From UBA5072 sp964560225 (GTDB lineage: Bacteria; Bacteroidota; Bacteroidia; Bacteroidales; UBA10428): a stretch of DNA of 64,000 bases. Location: contig CAZLLD010000002.1 in the NCBI GenBank assembly GCA_964560225.1, positions 43,251 to 107,250 of the forward strand, given 5' to 3'. A program made the position numbers and the translations under genes. Below the pieces are notes generated by a model. The model saw only the letters and a list, made by a program, of their open reading frames with translations, did no database searches and was not told where the DNA came from. Below, in pieces: positions 16,108-25,053 of this stretch (position 1 is the first letter of the stretch; each line of letters starts with the position of its first letter).

Positions 16108-16620
16108 TTACTTTTCCAGCTTTTTCAGGTGTTCGAATCCTTTCATCTGGTACTTACCTGCCATGTCGGCCATTTCGCTCAGCAGTATGTCGCCCTTTAC
16201 CTGTATGAGCGCGTTTTCATCATTGCCTCCGGCCAGTATCAGGATTTCTGCAATACGGCCGTTGTTTTCCTTCATCAGGATCACCACGTCTTCACCTTCC
16301 TGTTTCACACTCAACATTTCCTTGTAAACTGATTTGTCGAGTTTGTCATACAATTCTGACCGCAAATTGACACCGGCTGGTTTGTCACAGCCTTTATCAA
16401 TAGCCAGTATTCTGATTTCCGACAAGGTAGAAGCGATGGTGGTATCGCGGCGTTCGGCTTCGAACTGCGTCATGAGCTTCAGCATATCACCGGTTACATT
16501 TACCGTGGTAAATCCTGCAACCTTGTTATATTTTTCAAACAAGGCACTAACCGGGTCTTTCTGGGCTGAGACAGCTCCCGAAATACAGAGGATGATCAAT
16601 CCAAGCGTTATTTTTTTCAT
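16108..16620 (-). CDS. DUF4252 domain exported protein (first gene of sigma operon)
   Basis: A 170-residue exported protein with signal peptide MKKITLGLIILCISGAVSAQ and a DUF4252 domain (VSALFEKYNKVAGFTTVNVTGDML, later LIQVKGDILLSEMADMAGKY). It is clearly homologous to the protein at 14477-15001, with the same LFxKY, G(F/Y)T(S/T)V and IxxxGDI landmarks. It leads the leftward operon and sits 36 nt upstream of the sigma gene. Function unknown. A weak TAACTTTA box lies just upstream of the ATG. Confidence 0.78.
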   Translation of the reverse strand: MKKITLGLIILCISGAVSAQKDPVSALFEKYNKVAGFTTVNVTGDMLKLMTQFEAERRDTTIASTLSEIRILAIDKGCDKPAGVNLRSELYDKLDKSVYKEMLSVKQEGEDVVILMKENNGRIAEILILAGGNDENALIQVKGDILLSEMADMAGKYQMKGFEHLKKLEK

Positions 16621-16757
16621 ATCGGATGTTTTAAAGTTAGTGGTTAATCTCTTGGTATGAGAAAGACGAACAGTCAGGCATAATATTACAGTTAATTAAC
16701 GGTATTTTATTTTTCTCAAATAATTGGCATAATTCATGCAATCATTAAGCGAAATAT

Positions 16758-16765
16758 TATTTTTG
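16758..16765 (+). promoter_or_regulatory. -7 promoter box for the LolA-like gene
   Basis: The sequence TATTTTTG matches TAnnTTTG and lies 32 nt upstream of the ATG at 16798. No -33 TTG at standard spacing. Confidence 0.4.
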
Positions 16766-16797
16766 TAATCTATTCATTCAATTCAAAACCAACAACC

Positions 16798-17535
16798 ATG
16801 AAAAAACTATTCACAGTTCTCTTGTTCTCGATGATGGTGACCTTCGCCTGGTCACAAACCGTTGATGAAATCATCGGCAAGTATTTTGAAAATGCAGGCG
16901 GAATGCAGAAAATGAAAGACATGAAAACCCTCATGATGAAGGGTAAGATGTCTACACCGCAGGGCGACCTGTCATTGGAAATATCCCGGAAAGCACCCAA
17001 TAAAATGATGCAGACAATTGATATTATGGGACAAAAAATAATCCAGGCCTATGACGGACAAACTGCCTGGATGGTCAACCCACTTTCAGGGGAAACCAAA
17101 CCGCAGAAGGTGCCTGCTGAACAAGCGGGTTCCATGTTGGAACAAGCTGAACTGGAAGATCCTTTTATTGATTATGCCAAAAAAGGCTATGAAGTAACTT
17201 ATGAAGGTACCGGGGATGTAGAAGGAGTGAAATGCTATATTCTGAAACTTACCAGGAATAAGGGTAAAGGCGATGCCGAAAGCGTAGCAAGTTATTATCT
17301 TGACTGTGATACCTATCTGCCTCTGATGGTGAAACAGAATACAAATGCCGGCGCCATGGGCATGGTTGAAGTTGATGCCGTTATGAGCGATTACCGTGAT
17401 GCCGGTGACGGAATCATGATGCCTTTCAGCATTGAGCAGAAAATGGGCGGACAGACAGCAATGAACATCAAATTAGATACCATTGAAATCAACAAGGAAA
17501 TTGCAGATGACATTTTCACTTATAAAGGTGAATAA
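16798..17535 (+). CDS. LolA-like outer-membrane lipoprotein-sorting family protein
   Basis: A 245-residue exported protein: signal peptide at residues 1-19 (MKKLFTVLLFSMMVTFAWS), then a beta-rich body with the sequence pattern of LolA/LppX-like proteins (TVDEIIGKYFENAGG, MKTLMMKGKMSTPQGDL, AYDGQTAWMVNPLSGE and a conserved YYLDCDTYLPLMVKQ strand). These form a half-barrel that binds hydrophobic ligands in the periplasm. The specific ligand is unknown. It is monocistronic, with a strong terminator straight after its stop codon. Confidence 0.7.
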   Translation: MKKLFTVLLFSMMVTFAWSQTVDEIIGKYFENAGGMQKMKDMKTLMMKGKMSTPQGDLSLEISRKAPNKMMQTIDIMGQKIIQAYDGQTAWMVNPLSGETKPQKVPAEQAGSMLEQAELEDPFIDYAKKGYEVTYEGTGDVEGVKCYILKLTRNKGKGDAESVASYYLDCDTYLPLMVKQNTNAGAMGMVEVDAVMSDYRDAGDGIMMPFSIEQKMGGQTAMNIKLDTIEINKEIADDIFTYKGE

Positions 17536-17547
17536 TCTATAATAACC

Positions 17548-17581
17548 AAAAAAAAGCCCCGGAACAACCGGGGCTTTTTTA
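17548..17581. terminator. Bidirectional intrinsic terminator
   Basis: An 8-bp perfect GC-rich stem (AGCCCCGG/CCGGGGCT, loop AACAA) is flanked by A8 on the left and T6 on the right. It lies between the convergent LolA-like and thioesterase genes and can serve both. Confidence 0.9.
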
Positions 17582-17986
17582 TTTGAAATACTTTCTTACC
17601 TTTTCCAGGAAAAACTCGGGAGCACGCTTGGGCCGGCGGGTTTTTGCATCCACAAAAGCCAGAATGGTATTCCCCTTACAAACCAGTTGGTATTGTTCGT
17701 TATATATTTCGTAATCGATATCCAGCTTGATTTCCGGAAGTTTGTTCATAATTGACTTCACTACCAGCAACTCATCATAGCGGGCCGGATTCTTGTAATC
17801 GACATGAAGGCTTCTTACTGGCATGATGATGCCCATGTCTTCGATATCTCTGTAACTCAGTCCCAGCGATCGGATCATGTCGGTGCGTGACACCTCGAAA
17901 TACTCGGGATAATGTCCGTAATACATATATCCCATCCGATCGGTTTCTCCATAGCGCACGCGGATTTTTGTCTCACTGCTATACAT
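17579..17986 (-). CDS. Acyl-CoA thioesterase, hotdog fold (YbgC/4HBT family)
   Basis: A 135-residue single hotdog-domain protein starting with the typical RVRYGETDRMGYMYYGHYPE segment, where the Asp and the following region are the 4HBT-type active site (here GETDRMGYMYYGHYP in place of DTDAxGVVYHANY). It hydrolyses acyl- or aroyl-CoA thioesters in the cytoplasm. Substrate not predictable. It sits downstream of an SDR gene on the same strand, separated by 35 nt containing a dispersed repeat. Confidence 0.82.
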   Translation of the reverse strand: MYSSETKIRVRYGETDRMGYMYYGHYPEYFEVSRTDMIRSLGLSYRDIEDMGIIMPVRSLHVDYKNPARYDELLVVKSIMNKLPEIKLDIDYEIYNEQYQLVCKGNTILAFVDAKTRRPKRAPEFFLEKVRKYFK

Positions 17987-17987
17987 C

Positions 17988-18017
17988 TTGGTTCTTGGCT
18001 CTTGAATCTTGGTTCTA
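17988..18017. repeat. Dispersed intergenic repeat, copy 1
   Basis: The 19-nt core ggctcttgaatcttggttc at 17997-18015 is identical to 43768-43786, and both copies have an extra cttggttcttgg-like unit beside it. This copy lies in the short gap between the SDR stop codon and the thioesterase start. Confidence 0.6.
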
Positions 18018-18021
18018 TTAT

Positions 18022-18828
18022 CTACTTCAACGGGCTTTCCGGTTCATTGGCCATTTTCACATAAGCGGCATATTCCAGGAACCTTGGGGCAATACGCTTA
18101 ACCAATGCGGTCATTTTGCCTTCAAGGGTGAGGATCACGTAATTTCTCCTGCGGTGCAATGCCCTGATGATAGCTCGTGCCACTTCTTCCGGAAGCATCA
18201 TTTTTTCTTCCTCGCGGGGCGTAAATCCCTGGGGCAGTCCATTGGCAGTAAGCGCTTTTTTTCGGATATCTGATTTGGTGAAACCGGCACAAAGAATCAG
18301 TACATGCAGTCCGTTTTTCAGGTTCTCGATCCGCAGGGTTTCCAGGAAACCGTGCAGTGCATATTTCGAAGCCGAATAGCCCGTTCTTCCTGGCAATCCA
18401 ACAAATCCCGCTACAGATGATACGCCAACAACCGAACCTTTGCTGTTGATCAGATGAGGCAAGGCATACTTGGTGCAGTTCACCGCACCCCAGAAATTCA
18501 CATCAAACAATTGCCTGAGTACCCCGAGGTCAACATCCTTAAAAAGGGCGCGCATGGACAGGCCGGCATTGTTAATCAGGATATCAATCCTTCCGTATTT
18601 TTCAATGGTTTTATCGATCAGGTTTCTGCAATCTTCCTCAACGGTAACATCTGTAGTCACTGCCAATGCATTATAGCCCGATGACCGTAGATTTTCTTCA
18701 ATTTTCTTTAACTCACTGTCTCTTCGCGCTGCAAGCACAACCTTTGCACCTTCCTTTGCAAAAGCTTCAGCAGTGGCCAGTCCGATACCCGAAGAAGCAC
18801 CGGTGACAATGACAACTTTATCTTTCAT
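18022..18828 (-). CDS. Short-chain dehydrogenase/reductase, unknown substrate
   Basis: A 268-residue SDR with TGASSGIG near residues 10-17, NNAG, and the Ser-Tyr-Lys set within SSVAGFVGLPGRTGYSASK. The frame is open upstream to 18882, but the ATG at 18828 places the beta-strand and TGASSGIG motif at the usual position and avoids an unlikely Tyr-rich extension. The C-terminal helix region (GKMTALVKRIAPRFLEYAAYVKMA) is hydrophobic/basic, as in SDRs of the DltE/YqjQ type that associate with membranes. It is the upstream partner of the thioesterase gene. Confidence 0.8.
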   Translation of the reverse strand: MKDKVVIVTGASSGIGLATAEAFAKEGAKVVLAARRDSELKKIEENLRSSGYNALAVTTDVTVEEDCRNLIDKTIEKYGRIDILINNAGLSMRALFKDVDLGVLRQLFDVNFWGAVNCTKYALPHLINSKGSVVGVSSVAGFVGLPGRTGYSASKYALHGFLETLRIENLKNGLHVLILCAGFTKSDIRKKALTANGLPQGFTPREEEKMMLPEEVARAIIRALHRRRNYVILTLEGKMTALVKRIAPRFLEYAAYVKMANEPESPLK

Positions 18829-18923
18829 ATGGGAATCACTTATTCGGCCATAAAAATAGTAATAAACAGTAACAGTGTTCACCTTTACATTTGAATTTTA
18901 TGGTCAATTATAAAACTTAATGG

Positions 18924-18931
18924 TAATTTTG
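18924..18931 (+). promoter_or_regulatory. -7 promoter box for rarA
   Basis: TAATTTTG matches TAnnTTTG, 17 nt upstream of the rarA ATG at 18949, giving a predicted leader of only about 10 nt. Confidence 0.45.
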
Positions 18932-18948
18932 CCCTGAAAATTCACAAC

Positions 18949-20241
18949 ATGATTGGCACCAATCAACCGCTGGCAGACCGTATGCGACCTAAAGACCTGA
19001 ATGACTATGTTGGTCAGGAGCATCTCGTTGGAGAAGGGTCTATCCTGAGAACCAGCATAGAAAGCGGCAACATACCGTCGTTCATACTATGGGGTCCACC
19101 GGGCGTTGGAAAAACCACACTGGCCCGCATTATAGCCCGCCAGTTAAACCGTCCATTCTTTCAGCTCAGTGCAGTGCATGCCGGGGTTAAAGATGTTCGT
19201 GAAACCATTGAAAAGGCAAAGCAACAGCAGTTCTTCAACAAACCATCTGCCATCCTGTTCATCGATGAAATTCACCGTTTCAACAAGTCGCAGCAGGATT
19301 CGTTGCTGGGTTCAGTAGAACAGGGTATAGTAACGCTCATTGGGGCAACCACAGAAAATCCCTCATTTGAAGTCATCTCTCCCCTGCTCTCGCGCTGCCA
19401 GGTATACGTACTGAAATCGTTGGGTAAGGAGGAACTGACCCGGATCCTTACCCGGGCAATTACGGCAGACAGCTATCTCAAAGAGCTGAAAATTCGGGTA
19501 GATGAATCCAATGCGCTGTTCAAGCTTTCAGGCGGTGATGCCCGCAAGCTCATGAACATGCTTGAGCTTGTAGTAAGCACGCTTTCAGCCGGCAATTCAA
19601 AAGAAATCGTGATCAGCGACAAGTTGGTTATGGAAATCATTCAGGAGAAAATTGCCATTTACGATAAAAGCGGTGAGCAGCATTACGACATCATTTCAGC
19701 ATTTATCAAATCATTGAGAGGCAGTGATCCGAACGCTGCTGTATACTGGCTGGCGCGCATGGTTGAAGGGGGTGAGGATCCGAAGTTCATTGCGCGCCGA
19801 ATGGTGATTCTGGCTGCCGAAGATATCGGACTGGCCAACCCGAACGCGCTGCTTCTTGCCACCTCATGTTTTGAAGCTATTAACCTGATCGGCTGGCCGG
19901 AATCGCGGATCATTCTTTCGGAAACGGCGCTTTACCTGGCCACTTCACCCAAAAGCAATTCGGCTTACCAGGCTATCAATGAAGCCCAAAACCTGATCAG
20001 GGAAACGGGCGACCTGCCAGTACCTTTAAATATAAGGAATGCGCCTACCTCACTGATGAAAGATCTGGGTTATGGCGACGGGTACAAATACGCCCATAAC
20101 TACACCGGGAACTTCACTCGCGAAGAATTTCTGCCGGAAGAAATCCGGAACAAGGTGTTTTATGAACCGCAAAACAATGCCCGGGAAGCAGAAATCAGGA
20201 ATAAGATGGCCGCTTTCTGGAAAGGAAAATACGAGTATTAA
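18949..20241 (+). CDS. rarA: Replication-associated recombination protein RarA (MgsA), AAA+ ATPase
   Basis: A 430-residue clamp-loader-like AAA+ ATPase. It has DRMRPKDLNDYVGQEHLVG at residues 10-28, Walker A GPPGVGKTT with Lys55, Walker B ILFIDEIHRFNKSQQD near 102-117, sensor-1 GATTENPSFE and the C-terminal RarA tetramerisation region ending in KGKYEY. RarA acts at stalled replication forks and single-stranded gaps. Length matches the family. kdsA begins 20 nt downstream on the same strand. Confidence 0.92.
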   Translation: MIGTNQPLADRMRPKDLNDYVGQEHLVGEGSILRTSIESGNIPSFILWGPPGVGKTTLARIIARQLNRPFFQLSAVHAGVKDVRETIEKAKQQQFFNKPSAILFIDEIHRFNKSQQDSLLGSVEQGIVTLIGATTENPSFEVISPLLSRCQVYVLKSLGKEELTRILTRAITADSYLKELKIRVDESNALFKLSGGDARKLMNMLELVVSTLSAGNSKEIVISDKLVMEIIQEKIAIYDKSGEQHYDIISAFIKSLRGSDPNAAVYWLARMVEGGEDPKFIARRMVILAAEDIGLANPNALLLATSCFEAINLIGWPESRIILSETALYLATSPKSNSAYQAINEAQNLIRETGDLPVPLNIRNAPTSLMKDLGYGDGYKYAHNYTGNFTREEFLPEEIRNKVFYEPQNNAREAEIRNKMAAFWKGKYEY

Positions 20242-20260
20242 AGAATTATCAGCACTCCAT

Positions 20261-21088
20261 ATGGAAACCATCAGAACAATTCCCCAGATCAGGCATACCG
20301 CTTCGGGCATATTTTTTCTCATTGCCGGACCCTGTGTTGTTGAAAGCCGCGAACTGTGTTTCGAAATAGCGGAAAAAATAATCAAAATAACTGACCGGCT
20401 TGAGATACCCTATATTTTTAAGAGTTCATACAAAAAGGCCAACCGCTCGAGATCAGATTCATTTACCGGAATCGGGGACAAAGCCGGGTTGGAAATTCTC
20501 AGAGATCTGAGACGGGATTTAAGAATCCCTGTACTTACAGATATTCATTCAACTGAAGAAGCCTATTTTGCTTCGCAGTATGTTGATGTACTGCAAATTC
20601 CTGCTTTTTTATGCAGGCAAACCGACCTTTTGGTGGCGGCTGCCAAAACAGGAAAAGCAGTTAATATCAAAAAGGGACAGTTTCTTTCGCCCGAATCCAT
20701 GAAGTTTGCCGCTGATAAAGTGGTTCAGGCAGGGAACAACCAGGTGATGCTTACCGACCGGGGAGTAATGTACGGTTATCATGATCTGATTGTTGATTTC
20801 AGGGGTATTCCTGAAATGAGGAAAATGGGATATCCGGTAATACTTGACATAACCCATTCTCTTCAGCAGCCCAATCAAAACACAGGCTTAACGGGTGGCA
20901 AGCCTGAACTGATTGAAACCATGGCCAGGGCAGCTATAGCCGTGGGTGTTGATGGTTTGTTTCTGGAAACCCATCCCGAGCCGATGTTGGCCAAAAGCGA
21001 CGGAGCCAATATGCTGAAACTGGACTTGCTTGAAAACCTGCTGGAGAAGCTGGTGAGAATCAGAAAGACCGTGAATGGCTTTGAATAA
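20261..21088 (+). CDS. kdsA: 3-deoxy-8-phosphooctulonate (KDO-8P) synthase
   Basis: A 275-residue class I aldolase-like enzyme that condenses phosphoenolpyruvate with arabinose-5-phosphate for lipopolysaccharide core synthesis. Landmarks are FFLIAGPCVVES near the N terminus, FKSSYKKANRSRSDSFTG, DIHSTEEAYFASQYVDVLQIPAFLCRQTDLL (split here by family order), NIKKGQF, DRGVMYGY and the C-terminal ETHPEP. The frame is open from 20072 inside rarA, but the ATG at 20261 gives the normal family length. Follows rarA by 20 nt, so the two may share a transcript. Confidence 0.92.
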   Translation: METIRTIPQIRHTASGIFFLIAGPCVVESRELCFEIAEKIIKITDRLEIPYIFKSSYKKANRSRSDSFTGIGDKAGLEILRDLRRDLRIPVLTDIHSTEEAYFASQYVDVLQIPAFLCRQTDLLVAAAKTGKAVNIKKGQFLSPESMKFAADKVVQAGNNQVMLTDRGVMYGYHDLIVDFRGIPEMRKMGYPVILDITHSLQQPNQNTGLTGGKPELIETMARAAIAVGVDGLFLETHPEPMLAKSDGANMLKLDLLENLLEKLVRIRKTVNGFE

Positions 21089-21203
21089 GAACAGGTGTTC
21101 AAGGCATTCGTGGCAATCGATACTTTTTCAACAGCTTATATCACAGAAAATCAGTACTATAGCTTTATAAGTTTTTTTTTATCAACAAATTATTGCACAG
21201 GTG

Positions 21204-21308
21204 TTGCATTTATTAACATTTTTTATACTTTTACAACACATTAACCCTAACGATTTAACCTATAATTACCAGAAGAGGGTGTTTCTTTGATGAAGCACCC
21301 TCTTTTTA
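21204..21308 (+). ncRNA. Candidate small RNA or terminator-linked leader in the kdsA downstream gap
   Basis: The 251-nt gap after kdsA contains a possible promoter (TTG at 21204-21206, 19 nt, then TACTTTA at 21226-21232) followed about 40 nt later by a strong intrinsic terminator (9-bp stem AAGAGGGTG/CACCCTCTT, extendable to 13 bp, then T5) at 21273-21308. No open reading frame lies between them. This could be a short RNA of about 70 nt. The simpler reading is that only the terminator is real and serves kdsA. Confidence 0.3.
21273..21308 (+). terminator. Intrinsic terminator downstream of kdsA
   Basis: A 9-bp perfect stem (AAGAGGGTG at 21273-21281, CACCCTCTT at 21296-21304), extendable by four more pairs around loop TTTGAT, is followed by a T run. 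Confidence 0.75.
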
Positions 21309-21339
21309 TATTTATGCAAATTGTTTTGTCATCATTAGT

Positions 21340-23451
21340 TTAGGCGCCATGGTTGTTTTTGGGTACTGCGAAATAGAAGACAGATCCTCCCTCTTTCTTG
21401 CTTTCAAACCACAACCGCCCCCCCATAATTTCAGCAATCTTGCGTGCATAATACAGTCCAAGTCCGGTTCCTCCGAATTTTCTTTTAGCCGACTCATCTA
21501 TCTGGCGGAATTTTTCAAAAACAATTTCCTTCAACTCTTCAGGGATGCCAATTCCGGTATCCTCCACATAAAAGACCATAAAATCATGATTTTCCCGGCA
21601 TCCGTAATGAATAGTTCCTTTATTGGTGAACTTCACTGCATTGTCAAGCACATGCCACATCACCTGCTGCATTCGCACCGGATCAGCCGTTACAGTTTCC
21701 TGGACGGTATGGGGATGATCGATGACCACGTTGATAAATGGCTTGTTCTTTCGTGCCATGTTTTCAATTACGGGTTCATTAAGTTGATTGAGAAAATGCC
21801 AGATATTCACACGCGAAGGATGCAGTACCAGTGTTCCTGATTCAATTTTAGAAGTATCGATCAGGTCCTCAATCATGTTGATCAGTATCCGGTTGTTCTT
21901 TACTACTTGTTCGTTGTATTCCTTTCGTTTCTCAGGTGTGATGTCATTGCGCAGCAGCAAGCCCGAAAACCCTGTAATAGCATTAAGCGGCGTTCTGATC
22001 TCATGACTCATATTGGCTATGAATGCCGATTTCAGGCGGTCAGATTCTTCGGCTCTCAGCTTGGCCTTCTCAAGCTCACGAGTTCTTTCGATAACACGTT
22101 CTTCGAGGTTCTCCTTGATGCTGATCAGTTCTTGCTCAGCTTTCAATCTTTCATCAATTTCGCCGGTGAGCCGATCGTTGGCTTTTTTCAAAATCCTGCT
22201 GTAATAAATACTCACCCCAATAATAATCAGGGTAAGAATCACAATGGATGCCAGCGTAATTGTCCTTCGGATCATGTCTTTCACAGCTTCCTGCCTTTCT
22301 TTCATCAGGTTGTTGATTTCCCTGTCCTTCATCTCGGTCTTAACCCGCATTTCCACATCGGCAACGCTTTCCTGAACATGATTGCTATACATGGAATCAT
22401 ACAGCGTCTGGTAATCCTTCAACTCTTCAAAAGCGCTTTTGTAATCACCCAGTGAAAAATAAACATCAGAAAGCTCTTTATGGCAATCAGCCTGGTTTTC
22501 TACCAGTGAAATCATCCGGGAGTAATGAAGACTTTTCTGAAGGTGTTCAAGGGCTTTTTCATAGGATCCGGTTTTTCTGAACACCGAACCCATGCTGATA
22601 TAACTGTAGGCAATGCCGTATTTATAATTCTCATTTAAGGAGATCGCCAATGCCTTCTTATAATATGACAGGCTTTTGGCGAAATCGGACTGCTCTTCGT
22701 ACGAACTTCCCAGATTGAGATACATCATGGCCATTGAAAGACTGTCTTTGATCTCTTCGTACACCTTCAGGGCCGAAAGGTAATAGCCCAGCGCTTCACG
22801 GTACTTCTTGTCATCGCTTAGGATAATTCCGATATTCTGCATGATGGAAGCCTCACCTTCCCTGTTCTTTTCAATCCGGTACAAATCGAGCGCCTTGCGG
22901 TAATAATCCATGGCTTCCGAAGGCCGGTTCATTTCGGAATACAACACGCCGATATTTTGATAGCTAAGTGCAATCAGCCTGTTATCGGGAATATCCATGG
23001 CCAGCTTCAGGGCGGCATGATACGACCTGATGGCCTCATCGTAAATCCCCATATTAAAGGATGTAAGACCATATAAATTATGCGTGTAGGCCTTTTTTAA
23101 AGAATCACCAGTTTGTTTATATATTTCAAGCAAATTCCTGATGTTTTTTAATGCATCGGGATATTGTTCAATGTCATACTGGAAGTTGGCAATCACTTCA
23201 ATGGCAGCTGCTTCATCTGCCAATGAACTATTGGCCTTGGCCAGCAGCAGGGCTTCACGTGCATATATCAGGCAACTGTCGCTTTTAACTGATGCAAAAT
23301 AAGAGGCTTTTTTAATTAAAAGGTCCAACTTTCGTTTCTCTGACGCCAAAACCGGGCGCTCTCCTGATCCGTCATTATCAGGCTTACACCATGCTGGTAT
23401 GAGGAGTAATGCAGACAGGGCAACAGTCAGTATGGTTTTTATCAGGTGCAT
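21340..23451 (-). CDS. Exported TPR sensor histidine kinase
   Basis: A 703-residue membrane sensor kinase (ATG at 23451 preferred over the TTG at 23463). A signal peptide is followed by an extracytoplasmic array of about seven TPR repeats (residues 50-370, with repeated ALxxYxxAL and YxNLGxxY patterns), a transmembrane helix (about 395-415, IVILTLIIIGVSIYY), a coiled coil, a HisKA domain with the phospho-acceptor His483 in MSHEIRTPLNAITG, and a HATPase domain with DNAVKFTNKG, DTGIGIP and GTGLGLYYARKI. No receiver domain is attached and no response regulator is adjacent. The signal sensed by the TPR region is unknown. Confidence 0.9.
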   Translation of the reverse strand: MHLIKTILTVALSALLLIPAWCKPDNDGSGERPVLASEKRKLDLLIKKASYFASVKSDSCLIYAREALLLAKANSSLADEAAAIEVIANFQYDIEQYPDALKNIRNLLEIYKQTGDSLKKAYTHNLYGLTSFNMGIYDEAIRSYHAALKLAMDIPDNRLIALSYQNIGVLYSEMNRPSEAMDYYRKALDLYRIEKNREGEASIMQNIGIILSDDKKYREALGYYLSALKVYEEIKDSLSMAMMYLNLGSSYEEQSDFAKSLSYYKKALAISLNENYKYGIAYSYISMGSVFRKTGSYEKALEHLQKSLHYSRMISLVENQADCHKELSDVYFSLGDYKSAFEELKDYQTLYDSMYSNHVQESVADVEMRVKTEMKDREINNLMKERQEAVKDMIRRTITLASIVILTLIIIGVSIYYSRILKKANDRLTGEIDERLKAEQELISIKENLEERVIERTRELEKAKLRAEESDRLKSAFIANMSHEIRTPLNAITGFSGLLLRNDITPEKRKEYNEQVVKNNRILINMIEDLIDTSKIESGTLVLHPSRVNIWHFLNQLNEPVIENMARKNKPFINVVIDHPHTVQETVTADPVRMQQVMWHVLDNAVKFTNKGTIHYGCRENHDFMVFYVEDTGIGIPEELKEIVFEKFRQIDESAKRKFGGTGLGLYYARKIAEIMGGRLWFESKKEGGSVFYFAVPKNNHGA

Positions 23452-23576
23452 GAAGTAACTCAACTTCTATAATATTTTGAATACGAAAATAATGAACCAG
23501 AGTTGTGCTTTTCGAATTGAAATGCAATTTCATGAGTTCACATTTCATGAATTCAATACTTTATACTAAAAAAAAC

Positions 23577-23961
23577 AGCAAACCTGTAAGCCGGATTCTG
23601 TTTCCTGGTTCCTTGCGGAGCCCGGATCTCCATCATTTGTCTGATCGATCTACCCCCCGGTATCAGGCGAGCAACCCTTGGCACCGGTATACGTGATCTT
23701 TCAACCCGCAAGACGGACAGCTTATGATGTCACCACCATAACTGGCAGGCTCTTACCCTGCCTTCTCACCCTTGCTCCGGTTTGGAATGATGCAGATTTT
23801 ACCAGGTAAAACCCGCAGATCCCATGCCGGGGCGGTCATTCTCTTCTCCGAACCTATGCCCTCACGAACATCTTCCATTTCGGAAGTGCGGTGCTCTGCG
23901 TTGTCCGGACTTTCCTCCCCGCTCCGGAGAACCGGAACGGAGCGATGAAGCGGCTTGCTGC
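23577..23961 (-). ncRNA. rnpB: RNase P RNA (rnpB), bacterial class A
   Basis: The minus strand contains the conserved RNase P core: GAGGAAAGTCCGGAC near the 5' end, GGTAAGAGCCTGCCAG in the middle and AGAATCCGGCTTACAGG near the 3' end. The terminal helix P1 can be read directly, AGCAAGCC at the 5' end pairing with GGTTTGCT at the 3' end, and a run of eight T residues follows at 23575-23568 as terminator. It starts 3 nt after the stop of the upstream Smr-domain gene. The RNA cleaves tRNA 5' leaders. Several short open frames within it are not genes. Confidence 0.95.
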
Positions 23962-23963
23962 TT

Positions 23964-25031
23964 TTATTCATGCACCAGATGCACCATGGTGGCTCCAAAT
24001 CCATACTCCCTGAATGATGCATCCTGATATATAAATTGAGGGTATTTCTCCTGCAATTCTTTTCTGATTTGCATTTTTAAGGTTCCCTGACCAATGCCAT
24101 GAATGATCACCAGCCTGCGCATGTTTTTACCGATGGCTTCTTCAATGGCCCCATGAAAGCGACTCATCTGGAGAGACAGGATGGCTGCCGGGGTTAACTG
24201 GCTGTTTTTCATAGTAATTTCGTCCAGGTGCAAATCCACTTCAAGTGTGTCGGAACTTTCTTCTTTCTTTTTCTGCCTGCCTTCGCGTGAGTTATCAGCC
24301 TCATTCTTCAATGCTTTGACCTCATCGGGTACAACAATCTCATCGGAAACATCAGGCAGTTCATCACCGGCTACAGTAAACAATACTGCTTTTTCAACAA
24401 AGTAGTCGTTTTCTCTGAAATAACTTTCCTTGCTGAAATTCACCAGGTTCAGACTAATCAGTTTATCAACAGGCGCTTTTTTCATGTATCTTCCCCGACT
24501 CAGAAAAAGTGCCTGAACATGGATGTCACTGATTTTACTGAGCGTGGTATGGTCGAATGATGCAATATAACATTTCGTATCCGGTTCAATCATACCTGAA
24601 GAGATATAATGCAGCACACCTGCTGTTTTTTCTCCCATTTGATAATACAAAGAGTATGCCGAATCATTGATCAGATAACATGCCAGGTTGCTTGCAAAAA
24701 CCGGACCGGGGTTTTCCGGAACAATACCCAGCAACAACTGAACCGGAGTATCGGCAGGCAGGTTGGCCGGCAATTCAACAACCACGGCCTTTTCTGTCTT
24801 TTTCGGCTCACTTTGCCTTGATTTTACAGGTGCAGGCTTTGCGGGCTGGATCTCATCCTGCTCCCTGTTAACCGTAAAACCTCCGGCAATCACAAGTTCT
24901 TTTTCACTTACCGGTATTTCAAATCCGTCTTCGGTAAGTACATATACCTGTCCCTGCTGATCATAACGAATCACACTGCCGCCACCCACATCATTGAGAA
25001 AACGAACCCGGTCACCTTTTTTAAACTTCAT
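23964..25031 (-). CDS. DUF2027 and Smr domain protein
   Basis: The 355-residue product starts at ATG 25031, giving MKFKKGDRVRFLNDVGGGSV; an upstream frame to 25079 is excluded because a -7 box lies at 25054-25061. The N-terminal part (1-60 and 95-240) is DUF2027, a Bacteroidota domain related to MutS2 accessory regions, and the C-terminal 90 residues are a Smr domain with VDLHLDEI, VIIHGIGQGTLK and GATMVHL. Smr domains are nicking or RNA/DNA-binding modules. Cellular target unknown. The gene ends 3 nt before rnpB. Confidence 0.82.
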   Translation of the reverse strand: MKFKKGDRVRFLNDVGGGSVIRYDQQGQVYVLTEDGFEIPVSEKELVIAGGFTVNREQDEIQPAKPAPVKSRQSEPKKTEKAVVVELPANLPADTPVQLLLGIVPENPGPVFASNLACYLINDSAYSLYYQMGEKTAGVLHYISSGMIEPDTKCYIASFDHTTLSKISDIHVQALFLSRGRYMKKAPVDKLISLNLVNFSKESYFRENDYFVEKAVLFTVAGDELPDVSDEIVVPDEVKALKNEADNSREGRQKKKEESSDTLEVDLHLDEITMKNSQLTPAAILSLQMSRFHGAIEEAIGKNMRRLVIIHGIGQGTLKMQIRKELQEKYPQFIYQDASFREYGFGATMVHLVHE

Positions 25032-25053
25032 AGTTGCCCTGTAATTTGCAGTG

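Noticed and set aside
21089..21339. A riboswitch or attenuator for the kdsA region
   Set aside because: The structure is downstream of kdsA, not upstream of a gene on the same strand, and no known riboswitch core was recognised.
23505..24027. Several short open frames overlapping RNase P RNA
   Set aside because: They follow the structured RNA and have no coding features.
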